A DNA stretch of 64,000 nt from an uncultured Prevotella sp. (GCA_934256705.1 CAKQPF010000011.1:1-64000), one strand, 5' to 3'; counted from the first letter of the stretch, positions 8,228-17,514 are shown. The notes: generated by a model not told the origin, from the letters alone. Numbers and translations: made by a program.

Positions 8228-9584
8228 AAAAATTAGAGAGAAGAGGGAGATGATGGCGATAGGAAGCGTAGGTATGATGGTGTTTCTTGCGCTGAATGCC
8301 ATGATGTTAGGATACCATTATGACGTATGGACCAATCCGAAGGTGGGATTCTGGTCAGCCTTTACGAAGTATTTCCATATCTCGGGCTTCGACGTTTTCA
8401 CCTATGTCACCGTCTCACAGTGGCGTCCGCTGTATAACATAGAGCGACATCCGCTGCTCTCGGTGTTCGTCTGGCCGCTGTCAGCATTGAATGAATGGCT
8501 GACGTCTGCCTTACATATGAACTGCGCCATCATCATTGTCGGAGCATTATGGGCGATATTGAGCACCACGGCATGGTGCCTTCTCTATAAGATGATGCGC
8601 ACGATTGTCGGGCTCGGTTGGCGCAACAGCCTGCTGATGTGCTTCTTCTATTTCTCCATAGCCTACGTGATGCTGGTGACGATAGTGCCTGACCACATGC
8701 TGCTGTCCATGACATTGCTGCTGGTGGCACTGTGGATAACCTGCAATAGCGGAGGAAAAAGCACGTTGACCTACCGCCTGAAGATAATGCTGGTATATTT
8801 TTTCAGCACCGGTGTGACACTGACGAACAGCGTAAAGGTGTGGCTTGCCGACATGGTGGCGTGCTGCCATGAGAGCAGGAGCAGAGAAAAAGCGCTGGTC
8901 AGCTGCTTCAGGAAGAGCCTGATATATCTGATTCCTACGATGATAATAGGCGGAGCATACCTCTGGCAGGTGGACAACACCGTGAAATCAGAGAAGGCTC
9001 ACGCAGAGGAAATGACGCAGAAGCGCATCGAGAAGGACTCCGTCTTTGCCAAGCAATATGCAGAAAACCAGGCGAGGAAAGAGCGGATGCACCAGAATAT
9101 GGTCGTTGACAACGAGTTGTTTCTCTGGACCGACACCTCAATAGACCGCTGGCCGTTGCTCTATGAGAACATTCTCGGCGAGGGATTCTTCCTTCATGAG
9201 GGCCATCTGCTCGGCGATGCCAACACTGATCGCCCCGTATTCGTCTATTATGGTCATGGATGGTTTTATCTGTTAGAAGCCATTCTCTTCCTCCTCATGT
9301 TGGCAGGAATATGGGCAGGACGGCATTCCATCCTTATGCAAGCCACATTGTCGATGGTCTTGTTTGATGCAATCATCCATTACGTATTCCGTTTTGCCGC
9401 CAGCGATGTATATATAATGACTGCGCATTGGGCATTCATCTATCCTATCAGCATAGCATTCCTGATGAAGAAGATGAAGGAAAAAAGGGCAATATCCATC
9501 ATGTTGACCGTCAGTATGCTGGTTATCACCGTCATGATGTGGACCTATAATCTGCATCTGATAAGTAGTTATCTCATAAAATGA
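8214..9584 (+). CDS. DUF6080-type polytopic membrane protein (paralogue 1)
   Basis: A 456-residue protein with about ten predicted transmembrane segments and a soluble central loop (about residues 255-345). It is a diverged paralogue of 19465-20889: both share FHISGFD..TY in the first external loop, YN..RHPLL..F.WP, and WTD...RW...GEG...HLLGD...RPV. The size, the acidic residue in the first loop and the setting among LicD and glycosyltransferase genes resemble GT-C lipid-linked-sugar glycosyltransferases, but this is inference. It is translationally coupled to the upstream gene by overlap. Confidence 0.75.
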   Translation: MRFLEKIREKREMMAIGSVGMMVFLALNAMMLGYHYDVWTNPKVGFWSAFTKYFHISGFDVFTYVTVSQWRPLYNIERHPLLSVFVWPLSALNEWLTSALHMNCAIIIVGALWAILSTTAWCLLYKMMRTIVGLGWRNSLLMCFFYFSIAYVMLVTIVPDHMLLSMTLLLVALWITCNSGGKSTLTYRLKIMLVYFFSTGVTLTNSVKVWLADMVACCHESRSREKALVSCFRKSLIYLIPTMIIGGAYLWQVDNTVKSEKAHAEEMTQKRIEKDSVFAKQYAENQARKERMHQNMVVDNELFLWTDTSIDRWPLLYENILGEGFFLHEGHLLGDANTDRPVFVYYGHGWFYLLEAILFLLMLAGIWAGRHSILMQATLSMVLFDAIIHYVFRFAASDVYIMTAHWAFIYPISIAFLMKKMKEKRAISIMLTVSMLVITVMMWTYNLHLISSYLIK

Positions 9585-9704
9585 TGGTGATGCTACGGAC
9601 ATACCGTCATGGTGGTTGTCTTCAGAAAAAGACATTCCGTGGTCATGGTTAGTCCGTTTTAATATCTTTTAATGGATTAAAGAGCAGAATAATAGCCAAA
9701 AACA

Positions 9705-9734
9705 TTAGTTAATCTTATATTTTTATTACCTTTG
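9705..9734 (+). promoter_or_regulatory. Promoter of the TarI-like/SDR pair
   Basis: A -7 box TACCTTTG at 9727-9734 with a TTAG at 9705-9708 (18-bp spacer) in the -33 position. The first gene starts 14 bp after the -7 box, so the leader is very short. Confidence 0.5.
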
Positions 9735-9748
9735 CAGAAAAATACGAT

Positions 9749-10465
9749 ATGAATATAGCAGTTCTTATAGCCGGTGGAAGCGGCAACAGAATGGGACAGG
9801 ATATTCCAAAGCAGTTCATGCATGTAGATGGTTGTCCCATTATCATACATACGATGAAATGTTTCCAGCGTCATCCTGATATTGACGCTATCGCGGTGGT
9901 ATGCCTGAAAGGATGGGACACAGTGCTGCAGGCTTATGCAAACCAGTTTTCCATCACCAAACTGAAATGGATATTCGAGGGCGGAAGCACAGGTATGGAG
10001 TCAATCCATAACGGCATTTATGGACTGAAGGAGAGCGGTTGTGCAGACGATGATCTCGTGCTGATACATGACTCTGTAAGACCATTGCTGTCACAGGACA
10101 TCATATCATCTAACATTGCCATCTGCAAGGCATACGGTTATGCCATTACTGGAATCCAGTGTCGTGAGGCGATACTGGAGAGCGATGACGGTTTCAGCAC
10201 CACCACCAGCATACCTCGTGACAGACTTATCCGCACCCAGACACCGCAGACATTCCGATTGGGCAATATCATTCAAATCCATGAGGAAGCAAAGGAGAAA
10301 GGCATCACCAACAGTGTGGCTTCATGCACTCTGATTGCGGAAGTGGGAGGCAGGGAGATGCACATAGTTCCTGGTTCGGAGAAGAATATTAAAGTGACGA
10401 CAGTGGAGGACCTTGAGATACTCAAGGCACTCATGCATACAAGTAAGGACGAATGGTTGAAATAG
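9749..10465 (+). CDS. IspD/TarI-like cytidylyltransferase
   Basis: A CTP-dependent nucleotidyltransferase of 238 residues. The nucleotide-binding start is LIAGGSGNRMGQDIPKQF; HDSVRPLL and RDRLIRTQTPQTF are the forms typical of the ribitol-5-phosphate enzyme (TarI) rather than the isoprenoid enzyme (IspD). Context supports a glycan role: its stop overlaps an SDR gene by 13 nt and LicD genes lie nearby. The expected product is CDP-ribitol or a similar CDP-polyol. A role as the cell's IspD cannot be fully excluded, since dxr is at 32.7 kb. Confidence 0.8.
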   Translation: MNIAVLIAGGSGNRMGQDIPKQFMHVDGCPIIIHTMKCFQRHPDIDAIAVVCLKGWDTVLQAYANQFSITKLKWIFEGGSTGMESIHNGIYGLKESGCADDDLVLIHDSVRPLLSQDIISSNIAICKAYGYAITGIQCREAILESDDGFSTTTSIPRDRLIRTQTPQTFRLGNIIQIHEEAKEKGITNSVASCTLIAEVGGREMHIVPGSEKNIKVTTVEDLEILKALMHTSKDEWLK

Positions 10466-11430
10466 AGAAACTACGCGGAAAGACTATCCTCGTGACAGGT
10501 GCCACCGGGCTTATAGGGTCTGCTTTCGTGGATATGTTGCTTCATGTCCGTGACTTTGAAGTCACTGTCTATGCGGCAGGAAGAAATGAAGAGAGAGCCA
10601 AGCACCGCTTTGCAGAATACAAAGACGATGGGAGATTTCATTTCCTGAAATATGATGTGACGGATCCATTGGACTCGGATGTATGTTTTGACTATATCAT
10701 CCATGCCGCAAGCAATGCTTCGCCAAACTTCTTTGCCAACAATCCGGTAGAGGTGATGCTGGCAAACATCAATGGAGTGAAGAATCTTCTCGACTATGGC
10801 CGCGCTCATGATTTGAAGCGTTTCCTCTTTGTCTCATCAGGAGAAGTCTATGGAGAGGGCGATGGCAGAGTCTTTACCGAAGACTATTACGGCTATGTGG
10901 ATATCAATTCCCCAAGAAGTTGCTATCCTTCGAGCAAGAGAGCGGCTGAAACTCTTTGCGCCGCTTATGGCAAGGAGTATGGAGTGGATTGCGTGATAGC
11001 TCGTCCGTCGCATACTTACGGTCCGCATTTCACGGAGTCGGACAACAGAGTCTATGCCCAGTTTATCAGGAATATCCAGCGAGGCGAGGATATCGTGATG
11101 AAGAGCACGGGTAGTCAGTTCAGGTCATGGTGCCATGTAGATGACTGTGTGTCAGCGATATTGTGCATCCTGCTGAATGGAAAGGCTGGTGAAGCATACA
11201 ATATAGCGGACAATACGTCCAACATCTCCATCCGCCAGCTTGCTGAAATGATAGCAGATATCGGTGGCAAGAAGGTTATCATGCAGTTGCCGGACGATGC
11301 AGAGAAGGCTGGTTACAATGTAGTGACCAAGTCGGTATTCTCCACTGCCAAGCTGGAAGCATTGGGATGGAGAGTCAAAGAAGGAGACATGAAATCAAAA
11401 ATGAAGAAAACTATAAGTAGGTGTTCATAA
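10453..11430 (+). CDS. Extended-SDR NAD-dependent epimerase/dehydratase
   Basis: A 325-residue sugar-nucleotide-type SDR. The NAD motif GATGLIG is at about residues 17-23, the Ser of the triad is in VSSGEVYGEG, the catalytic Tyr-Lys pair is in CYPSSKR, and ARPSHTYGPH follows. The start overlaps the end of the TarI-like gene, which implies a joint pathway, perhaps making or reducing the polyol phosphate, or converting the CDP-sugar. Substrate is unknown. In Haemophilus, TarI-like and SDR domains are fused for CDP-ribitol synthesis, but that SDR is of another type. Confidence 0.82.
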   Translation: MVEIEKLRGKTILVTGATGLIGSAFVDMLLHVRDFEVTVYAAGRNEERAKHRFAEYKDDGRFHFLKYDVTDPLDSDVCFDYIIHAASNASPNFFANNPVEVMLANINGVKNLLDYGRAHDLKRFLFVSSGEVYGEGDGRVFTEDYYGYVDINSPRSCYPSSKRAAETLCAAYGKEYGVDCVIARPSHTYGPHFTESDNRVYAQFIRNIQRGEDIVMKSTGSQFRSWCHVDDCVSAILCILLNGKAGEAYNIADNTSNISIRQLAEMIADIGGKKVIMQLPDDAEKAGYNVVTKSVFSTAKLEALGWRVKEGDMKSKMKKTISRCS

Positions 11431-11475
11431 TTATTTATAATAATAACATCATCACCTACCATAGTATCTATAACC

Positions 11476-12387
11476 TCATATAACAGTTACGTAGGAGCCG
11501 CTACGCGCCTTTATATCTGAGATTATATCTACCATACACCAAAGGAAGAGCATCGCAGCAATACGTTTATTGCCATCGCTGAAAGAATGGTTCTTCACGA
11601 CAAGATACAGCAACATGGCAGCCTTTTCTTCTACCGATGGATATAGGTCTTCACCGCCAAAAGACTGATATATCTGTCCTATGCTGCTTTTGAACGAATC
11701 ATCTTTCTCATTTGCGAACCATCGGCTTTCGCCAAATTTCACTTTCAAGGTGTTGATGGCATCCATGGCATTCTCGTATGTGGCGCGGAAAATTTCCTCC
11801 TTGGTAGTCTTTTCAACGCCCAATGCCTGATAATCGTAGCGGTCGAGCGTGTCGAGGGCATAGACATAATCCGTAATTACACAGAACAGTCCAGAATATT
11901 CTCCTTCCGAAACTTTGTCTTGGAGAGTGAGAGCTCGCGACATCAACCTCACCACATCTTTCAGCTCGTCATAGTGGTCGAGGCGACGTTGGTCTATGGC
12001 ATAGCCTCTGATGAGGTACTGTTTCAATATGCTGTTGGCCCATATCCTGAATTTGGTTCCGTTTATACTCTTTACCCTATAACCGACAGATATAATCACA
12101 TCAAGGCTATACATCTTTGTTTCATAGGTTTGATCTTGATCAGTACCCATATGTGCAAATTTTGCACATGTGATATTTTCATCCAATTCACCTTCCTTGA
12201 AAATGTTTCTTATATGGCGCGTTATTACAGTACGATCTCTTCCGAATAATTCAGCCATTTGGTTTTGTGTAAGCCACACGGTATCTTTCTCCAACTTTAC
12301 TTCAAGCTGGGTATTGCCATCATCTGTTGTATATAGAACGATAGACGAACCATTATTTGCAACAATTTTATTCTCAGTTATATCCAT
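11476..12387 (-). pseudogene. RhuM-family protein with Fic/Doc domain, C-terminally truncated
   Basis: The N-terminal half is the RhuM domain with a winged-helix-like start (VWLTQNQMAELFGRDRTVITRHI, split by position) and SVGYRVKSINGTKFRIWA. The C-terminal half is a Fic fold whose motif HSFSDGNKR (residues 267-275) is intact and has the Doc-like Lys instead of the AMPylator Gly-Arg. The chain then ends after FLWCMVDIISDIKARSGSYVTVI; homologues continue for about 30-45 residues with conserved helices (recalled family length, not a search). The protein may be inactive, or a short variant. Confidence 0.7.
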
Positions 12388-12511
12388 CCTTACTTCTTAT
12401 ATTGATTCCACATCATCTTTATCTTCCCAGCAATCTCCTTGCGGAGCCTGAGTGGTTTGAGTCAACAACAGTATTAAATAGGTGGCATAAGGCTTTTATA
12501 TACTTATGTCC
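12388..12511. other. Gene-free spacer upstream of the RhuM-Fic gene
   Basis: Part of the 337-bp stretch 12388-12724 without a gene. Apart from the probable leader of the RhuM-Fic gene and the MITE-like element at 12512-12713, I see nothing in it. Confidence 0.4.
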
Positions 12512-12713
12512 ACTTAGTGACGGTGAAAAAATAAATTGGTATGATTTGAGCCTCATATTTTTGAGATATTTTCTTCACTCGAAGAGGGAGTATAGCGGGC
12601 TATATGACCGATGAGAGTGATGAAAATAGCCAAAAAGATGAGGTTGAAACCTTATATTGATATGATACATTTTTCACTCAAATCGTACCAAGTTATTTTT
12701 TTACCGTCACTTA
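12512..12713. mobile_element. MITE-like element, complete copy, with 3-bp TTA repeats
   Basis: Terminal inverted repeats of about 37 bp (12514-12550 and 12677-12713) begin GTGACGGT and end ACCGTCAC, with 4-5 mismatches. Each is directly flanked by TTA, which would be a 3-bp target duplication. The roughly 200-bp interior has no credible gene. Partial copies lie at 16152-16228 and 21731-21756, and perhaps 4365-4395. No transposase for it is in the window. Confidence 0.7.
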
Positions 12714-12724
12714 ATTCAGTTTTT

Positions 12725-13606
12725 TTATCTCAGTTGGGATAAAGCTTCTTTTTTTGTCAATCGCTTTTTCAGGTCTGTCACAGCGTGGAAATGGTGGGAC
12801 ACCTGCTTTTCCACTGGCGGCAACTGCATGTAGTCGCCATAGATACGGGTCAGATAATCATCATATCCGGATGGCATCATGATGCTTATGTCCTCGAAAG
12901 GCATGGAGATGTCGTCGCCTTCACAGAAAGTCTTTGGCATGATTTCTTTCTCATTGTAGCTTCCGCAATAGATTACGATATTGGAAGATGTCTCAAACGG
13001 ATGCTTCCTTGAGATGCTGTCCAATAGATGGAGAAGGTATTTCCTCAATGGTTTGCGGAAGAAGAAGCCCACGGTCTTGACTATAAAGCGTCCCCATTCA
13101 TGTGGAGTCTTGAGCAGGGCCATGTATTCAGGGAATGAGTTGCGTGTGGAGATGGCTTCCAGCTTGTTCCAGATGCGGTTGTATCTTTTCTTCAGCCTTA
13201 CCGCTTCCTGGATATCGTCGCTCGTTCCGTCGATAGGGAAGATGTCGATGTAGGCTCCGATGATGCAGGGAGTGTCGTCCTCTTCTATCAGTGTGGTCTT
13301 TCTGCTGCACAGTTTTATGAAAGGGATAGGGTAGTTCTCCGTGATATGAGGCCCTGCCATTTCGTAATCTCCGAGGTCATGGCTCATGCAGTAATTGATG
13401 AAACGGTCATAGTCGGGACGTGGCATGGACACATCTATGTCGTCATCCCACGGTATTATGCCTTTATGTCTCACTGTGCCGATGGCAGTTCCGCCACATG
13501 CAAAATATCTGAAGCCGTTTTTCTGGCAAATATCATGAAATTCACGCAGCACATCGGTGATGATGCGCTTCCATTCCTTTAGTTCTTCTGCTGTAAGTTC
13601 TTTCAT
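12725..13606 (-). CDS. LicD-family phosphotransferase 1
   Basis: A 293-residue member of the LicD/FKRP family, which moves phosphocholine, ribitol-phosphate or related groups from CDP donors onto glycans. Motifs are the N-terminal GGTAIGTVRHKGIIPWDDDID with the metal-binding acidic cluster at residues 54-58, DIFPIDG in the middle, and the C-terminal YGDYMQLPP. It starts inside the stop of the flippase gene upstream (ATGA, 4-nt overlap), so the two are co-translated. The nearby TarI-like gene makes CDP-ribitol a plausible donor, not a proven one. Confidence 0.88.
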   Translation of the reverse strand: MKELTAEELKEWKRIITDVLREFHDICQKNGFRYFACGGTAIGTVRHKGIIPWDDDIDVSMPRPDYDRFINYCMSHDLGDYEMAGPHITENYPIPFIKLCSRKTTLIEEDDTPCIIGAYIDIFPIDGTSDDIQEAVRLKKRYNRIWNKLEAISTRNSFPEYMALLKTPHEWGRFIVKTVGFFFRKPLRKYLLHLLDSISRKHPFETSSNIVIYCGSYNEKEIMPKTFCEGDDISMPFEDISIMMPSGYDDYLTRIYGDYMQLPPVEKQVSHHFHAVTDLKKRLTKKEALSQLR

Positions 13607-15060
13607 TTCTTCAGTTTCTTGAAAATGAATTGTTCACATTCCTTTAGTATCTGCACCTTCGCCATCTTCATTATGCCATAGTAGATTGCCGCTGCGAGGA
13701 CAAAGCGTATGGCTATGAGGATGTAAAGGTGGCTTATCATGTTTGTCGCCCAATATGTCACTGCCATAGCAAATGCCGCACTCAGGGCGAACGGGGCAAT
13801 GTCCTTGAAGGCGTCAGTCCAGCGATAGCGTATCAGTCTGCCGGTGAAATGATGCCAGGGAATCAGCCATAGTATCATGAAAACGCTGTAGGCGCACACC
13901 ATGATGAGCATGCTGAAGCTGTAGAACAGCATCACGATGAGTATCTGCAATACTATCTGACCGATGTTGAGCCACATGAATATGTCCGACCTGCCTTGGC
14001 TCATGGCAAGGTTCTGATACATGGTGTAAAGCGGTACGAAGGCTCCCGAGATGCAAAGCACCTGCAGCAGCGGTACGCATCCCGCCCATTTATCGCCTAT
14101 GGTGATAAGGATGAATTCGTTGGCCACGAGAGCGAAGCCGAGCATCAACGGCATGGAGAGAAAGCAGGTGAAGCGGAGCATCTTGCGGAACACCTGCAGT
14201 TCCCTGTTTCCTTCCGAACTGTCTGACGGCGAAGCCTCTACCAGTACGGCCTGAGCGATTTGCCCTACCGTATTACCCACAAGGGAATTTGCCATCGTGT
14301 CCCATTTGTAGGCTTGCGAATAGTTGCCCACGAGGCGGTCAGGAAACAGTTTCCCGAAGATATTGGTCAGGATATTGTTGCTTACAGTGTTGACTATCTT
14401 GGTCACCAGGATGTTCATGGCAAACGGAGCCATACGCTTTACAGGTCCGAAGTCGAGTGAAAGGCGCGGGCGCCAGTCCTTTACGAAGTAGAATTTGCCG
14501 ATGAGATTGACAGATATGTATGCTATCTGCTGCCATACCAAAGCCCAATAGCTCTTTCCGAGGAAAGCGAGGGTGATACCGGTGGCTCCTGACACGATGA
14601 GGGATACGAATCCTATGATAGCCATCTCCTTGTTCATCATGTTCTTCATCATGTATCCGCCGTGCGCAATGCCGAGGGATGAGATGAGGAAGGTGAGAAA
14701 CAGTATGCGTGAAACCTCAGTAAGGTAAGGCCGGTCGTAGAAATCGGCTATCAGCGGAGCGCATAGGAAGAGGATGGAATACATCAATACCGACATCACC
14801 ACATTGAATGAAAAGACGGAATTGTAGTCCCTGTCCTCCGGTTTCCTGATGTTTACCAGTGCTTGGGTGAAGCCGGAGCTCTGTAAGTCGCCGGCTATAG
14901 CCACGAAGATAGTGAGTATAGCCACGACACTGTATATCTCAGGCGAAAGCATTCGCCCGAGCACAATGCCGAAGATAAGGTTGAGTATCTGTGTGCTGCC
15001 ACTGTTCATAGCGCCCCAGAAGAGGCCTTTGGCAGTTTTTTGTTTCAGCGATTCGCTCAT
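13603..15060 (-). CDS. Wzx-type polysaccharide flippase
   Basis: A MOP-superfamily lipid-linked oligosaccharide flippase of 485 residues with about 14 transmembrane segments. The N-terminus KTAKGLFWGAMNSGSTQILNL and the segment GYMMKNMMNKEM are typical of the PST/WzxC branch. It would move an undecaprenyl-linked repeat across the inner membrane for a surface polysaccharide. It is coupled by a 4-nt overlap to the downstream LicD gene. A long simple-sequence hairpin (15062-15203) lies directly before its start codon. Confidence 0.88.
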   Translation of the reverse strand: MSESLKQKTAKGLFWGAMNSGSTQILNLIFGIVLGRMLSPEIYSVVAILTIFVAIAGDLQSSGFTQALVNIRKPEDRDYNSVFSFNVVMSVLMYSILFLCAPLIADFYDRPYLTEVSRILFLTFLISSLGIAHGGYMMKNMMNKEMAIIGFVSLIVSGATGITLAFLGKSYWALVWQQIAYISVNLIGKFYFVKDWRPRLSLDFGPVKRMAPFAMNILVTKIVNTVSNNILTNIFGKLFPDRLVGNYSQAYKWDTMANSLVGNTVGQIAQAVLVEASPSDSSEGNRELQVFRKMLRFTCFLSMPLMLGFALVANEFILITIGDKWAGCVPLLQVLCISGAFVPLYTMYQNLAMSQGRSDIFMWLNIGQIVLQILIVMLFYSFSMLIMVCAYSVFMILWLIPWHHFTGRLIRYRWTDAFKDIAPFALSAAFAMAVTYWATNMISHLYILIAIRFVLAAAIYYGIMKMAKVQILKECEQFIFKKLKK

Positions 15061-15061
15061 T

Positions 15062-15203
15062 TTTTAGTTTTTTAGTTGTTTGGTTGTTTTGTTATTTAGT
15101 TGTTTGGTTGTTTTGTTGTTTGTAAAAGTTTATTGCAATTAAGTCTTTCAACCAGACAACAAAACAACCAGACAACAAAACAACTAAACAACCAGACCAC
15201 AAA
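15062..15203. repeat. G/T-rich simple-sequence hairpin, copy 1
   Basis: 15062-15121 is built of irregular GTTGTTTGGTTGTTTTGTTG repeats and 15152-15203 of the mirror ACAACAAAACAACCAGACAA. The arms would fold into a long stem between two minus-strand genes, ending right at the flippase start codon. Related structures are at 19386-19462 and 26063-26207. A terminator or slippage-prone spacer is possible. Confidence 0.6.
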
Positions 15204-15204
15204 A

Positions 15205-16134
15205 TCACAAAGCAGCAAGTCGGAATACCCGATACGTATAGTCGCTGATAGTCAGCGGTATTCTTGTGGAATGGAACATGGCGTAGAGCAATTTCGCACG
15301 GAAATGCTCCGGCACGTATTGCAGGATGTCGTCCATCTTCTGCATATCCATTCCGTTTCTCCTGCATTCTCTCAGCGTGCTGAGGGCGCCGATTTCAATG
15401 GCGAGGGGCAGATGCCCGCGCATGAGATAGAAGGAAAGTATCTTGGCCTGCGCCTTGGCGTATGACAGCAGTGACTTCTCCGATATGTTCTTGGTGTAGG
15501 AAGCGTTGTTGTCAGTGCGGTAGAGATACACCGTCTCGTCGGTCCACGAGCGTGTAGCCACTCCGATGAGGCGCATCATGGCGCATAGATCCTCTGCATA
15601 GTCGATGCCTTCCATGAAGAGGTCGGGCACTTTCCAGAGTATTCCGGTCTTGAACAGCCTTCCCCAAACATTAGGCTGAATGAGGTTCTGACACCATGCT
15701 TTCCGCTTGTATTTGTTTTCTGTCAGATGGGATGGTGCTTTTTCATTGCATATATTGCCGTTGCAGTATTCAGCATATCCGCCTTCTACGAAGTCCGTGC
15801 CGGTCTCCTTCATCCTTTTCGCGAGGATTTCCACTGCATTTGGGGGCAGGATGTCGTCGCTGTCTGCAAACAGGAAATAGTCTGTCTTTACCTCCTTTGT
15901 CAGGTATGCCCTTGTGGCACCGATTCCTTTGTTGGTCTCATTCCGGATTATCCTCACCTTCCTTTCGGGATATTCAGTCATCACTTCATGCAGGATGTCC
16001 ATGCTCCGGTCTGGGGTGCAGTCGTCGCAGAAGATATATTCTATCTCCTTGTATGTCTGTGAGAACAGCGACACTGCGCATTCCCTGATGTATTTCTCCA
16101 CGCCATAGACGGGAACAATTATCGTTATTGTCAT
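15205..16134 (-). CDS. Glycosyltransferase family 2
   Basis: A 309-residue GT-A enzyme opening with ITIIVPVYGVEKYIRECAVS, followed by EYIFCDDCTPD and the metal-binding DSDD in YFLFADSDDILP. It would transfer a sugar from a nucleotide donor during repeat-unit assembly. A TTG start three codons upstream is open, but the ATG at 16134 begins exactly at the conserved MTITIIVPV, so I use it. Next downstream is the flippase. Confidence 0.88.
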   Translation of the reverse strand: MTITIIVPVYGVEKYIRECAVSLFSQTYKEIEYIFCDDCTPDRSMDILHEVMTEYPERKVRIIRNETNKGIGATRAYLTKEVKTDYFLFADSDDILPPNAVEILAKRMKETGTDFVEGGYAEYCNGNICNEKAPSHLTENKYKRKAWCQNLIQPNVWGRLFKTGILWKVPDLFMEGIDYAEDLCAMMRLIGVATRSWTDETVYLYRTDNNASYTKNISEKSLLSYAKAQAKILSFYLMRGHLPLAIEIGALSTLRECRRNGMDMQKMDDILQYVPEHFRAKLLYAMFHSTRIPLTISDYTYRVFRLAAL

Positions 16135-16151
16135 ATAAACCAATTATAGTA

Positions 16152-16228
16152 TGAGGTTGAAGCCTTATATTGATTATGGTACATTTTTCACTCAAATTGT
16201 ACCAAGTTATTTTTTTTACAGTCACTTA
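16152..16228. repeat. Right half of the MITE-like element
   Basis: About 76 bp match 12638-12713 closely (ATGAGGTTGAAGCCTTATAT to AGTCACTTA). Only the right half is present. The TTA after the terminal repeat supplies the stop codon (16226-16228) of the minus-strand ATPase gene, and the left boundary falls just before the start codon of the GT2 gene. Confidence 0.65.
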
Positions 16229-17368
16229 GCACCATTCAAATCTTAATTGCATCCATTTCTCCATTACTGGATCGGAGACGAACGTGCCTTTGTCATTGAT
16301 GTCAATGATTTCGCGCTCTTGCAGTGCAGCCTTTATTCTTGCGATATTGGATGGCGAACCGAGATGATAGCCTTCCCTTATCTCTTTCATGCCGAAGTTG
16401 CTGTGTATTCCTTCGATGATGGCATGGATGAAATTGAGCTGGTAGCTGGTAAGTTTTTCTGTCTTTTCGATGAAATATGTGGTGTTGTCATCCAGCAGGT
16501 CATTGAATGCAGACTGCAGATTTGCCATCGTCGTGACGCTCTCTCTGGTACGTAGGAGAGTGTTGTATGCCAATTCCTGTACGTATGAAGAGTGGTTGTT
16601 GACTATTGAGCATATCTGCGCGGCAATGTCCTCAGGGATGGTCTTGCCCTCTGTGGCGAAGCGGCTGCAGATGTATGGCACCCATGTCTCTGTAGGAATG
16701 GTGTCCAAGGTCATTATCTGGCCGAACTTATAGAACGGTTTGCTCTGTTGCTGGAACAATGCGCTCATCATGTTTTTCTTGCTGCCATAGAGGCAATAAG
16801 ACACGTTCTGCTGATGTTGCCATATAGTGCGCATCTTCTTTTGCACAGTCAATGAGTCGGGGAAATCGCCTATTTGCTGAAATTCATCAATGCACATGAT
16901 GATATGATAGCCCCGCTTTTCCGCAATGAGTTGTGGCAGATTCAGGATTTCTTCTGGTTTGTAAGTCTTGGGAGTGATGCCGAGCGAGATGCTGAATTCC
17001 TGTGTAGGGTCGGGTGAAAGGGTGATTTTCGGTGTCACCCTTGCGAGGAAATCGCGTATGTTCTGTTTCCATTCGTCAGCATGGCTTGAGGTCTGTTGCA
17101 GCAATGCTGAGGCAAACATATTGAGAAAGTCGTATTCGCTTCGGCATGAGAATATGTCGAGGTGTACGATTTTGATGTTTTTGTCCTCTATTGTCTTGGA
17201 AACTTGCTTGACAAGTGATGTCTTTCCTATTCTTCTTGGCGAAATCATGATGGTGTTGACGCCGTATCTGAAGTTTGCAGAAAGGCGCTCTATCTCTTTT
17301 TCTCTTCCGATGAAATGCTTGGAATCGACGGAAATACCGAAGACAAAAGGTTTTGAAAGATTTGCCAT
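16226..17368 (-). CDS. ATPase_2/archaeal-type AAA ATPase
   Basis: A 380-residue P-loop protein of the STAND-like ATPase_2 group. It begins SKPFVFGISVDSKHFIGREKEI, with Walker A SPRRIGKTSL near residue 55, and IIMCIDEFQQIG as Walker B. A winged-helix region (about 300-380) carries GMKEIREGYHLGSPSNIARI. No effector domain is visible, so the role is unknown; such genes are often accessory. The conserved N-terminus starts at ATG 17368. The 200-nt leader holds two hairpins, and the promoter at 17574-17605 overlaps an operator-like palindrome. The stop codon comes from a MITE end. Confidence 0.75.
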   Translation of the reverse strand: MANLSKPFVFGISVDSKHFIGREKEIERLSANFRYGVNTIMISPRRIGKTSLVKQVSKTIEDKNIKIVHLDIFSCRSEYDFLNMFASALLQQTSSHADEWKQNIRDFLARVTPKITLSPDPTQEFSISLGITPKTYKPEEILNLPQLIAEKRGYHIIMCIDEFQQIGDFPDSLTVQKKMRTIWQHQQNVSYCLYGSKKNMMSALFQQQSKPFYKFGQIMTLDTIPTETWVPYICSRFATEGKTIPEDIAAQICSIVNNHSSYVQELAYNTLLRTRESVTTMANLQSAFNDLLDDNTTYFIEKTEKLTSYQLNFIHAIIEGIHSNFGMKEIREGYHLGSPSNIARIKAALQEREIIDINDKGTFVSDPVMEKWMQLRFEWC

Positions 17369-17421
17369 AATCGATTGGGGACTGAAGTTTTGCAAGTATC
17401 TATCAAGCTGACAATCAGCAA

Positions 17422-17496
17422 TAAAATATCAATAAATAAAAATAAACAATTATATTTTTTTCTATTTTTTATTTATTTTTCTATATTGATGTTTTA
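17422..17496. repeat. AT-rich hairpin, family copy 2
   Basis: Left arm AAAATATCAATAAATAAAAA and right arm TTTATTTTTCTATATTGATG pair with few mismatches. It lies in the leader of the ATPase gene, so here it would be transcribed rather than end a transcript. Confidence 0.55.
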
Positions 17497-17514
17497 ATCT
17501 TCCCCACGTCAGTG

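Noticed and set aside
9749..10465. ispD as firm call
   Set aside because: HDSVRP and the overlap with an SDR point to a TarI-like enzyme; function left open.
12357..12614. 85-codon plus-strand open frame
   Set aside because: It runs from the RhuM-Fic leader into the MITE-like element and resembles no protein.
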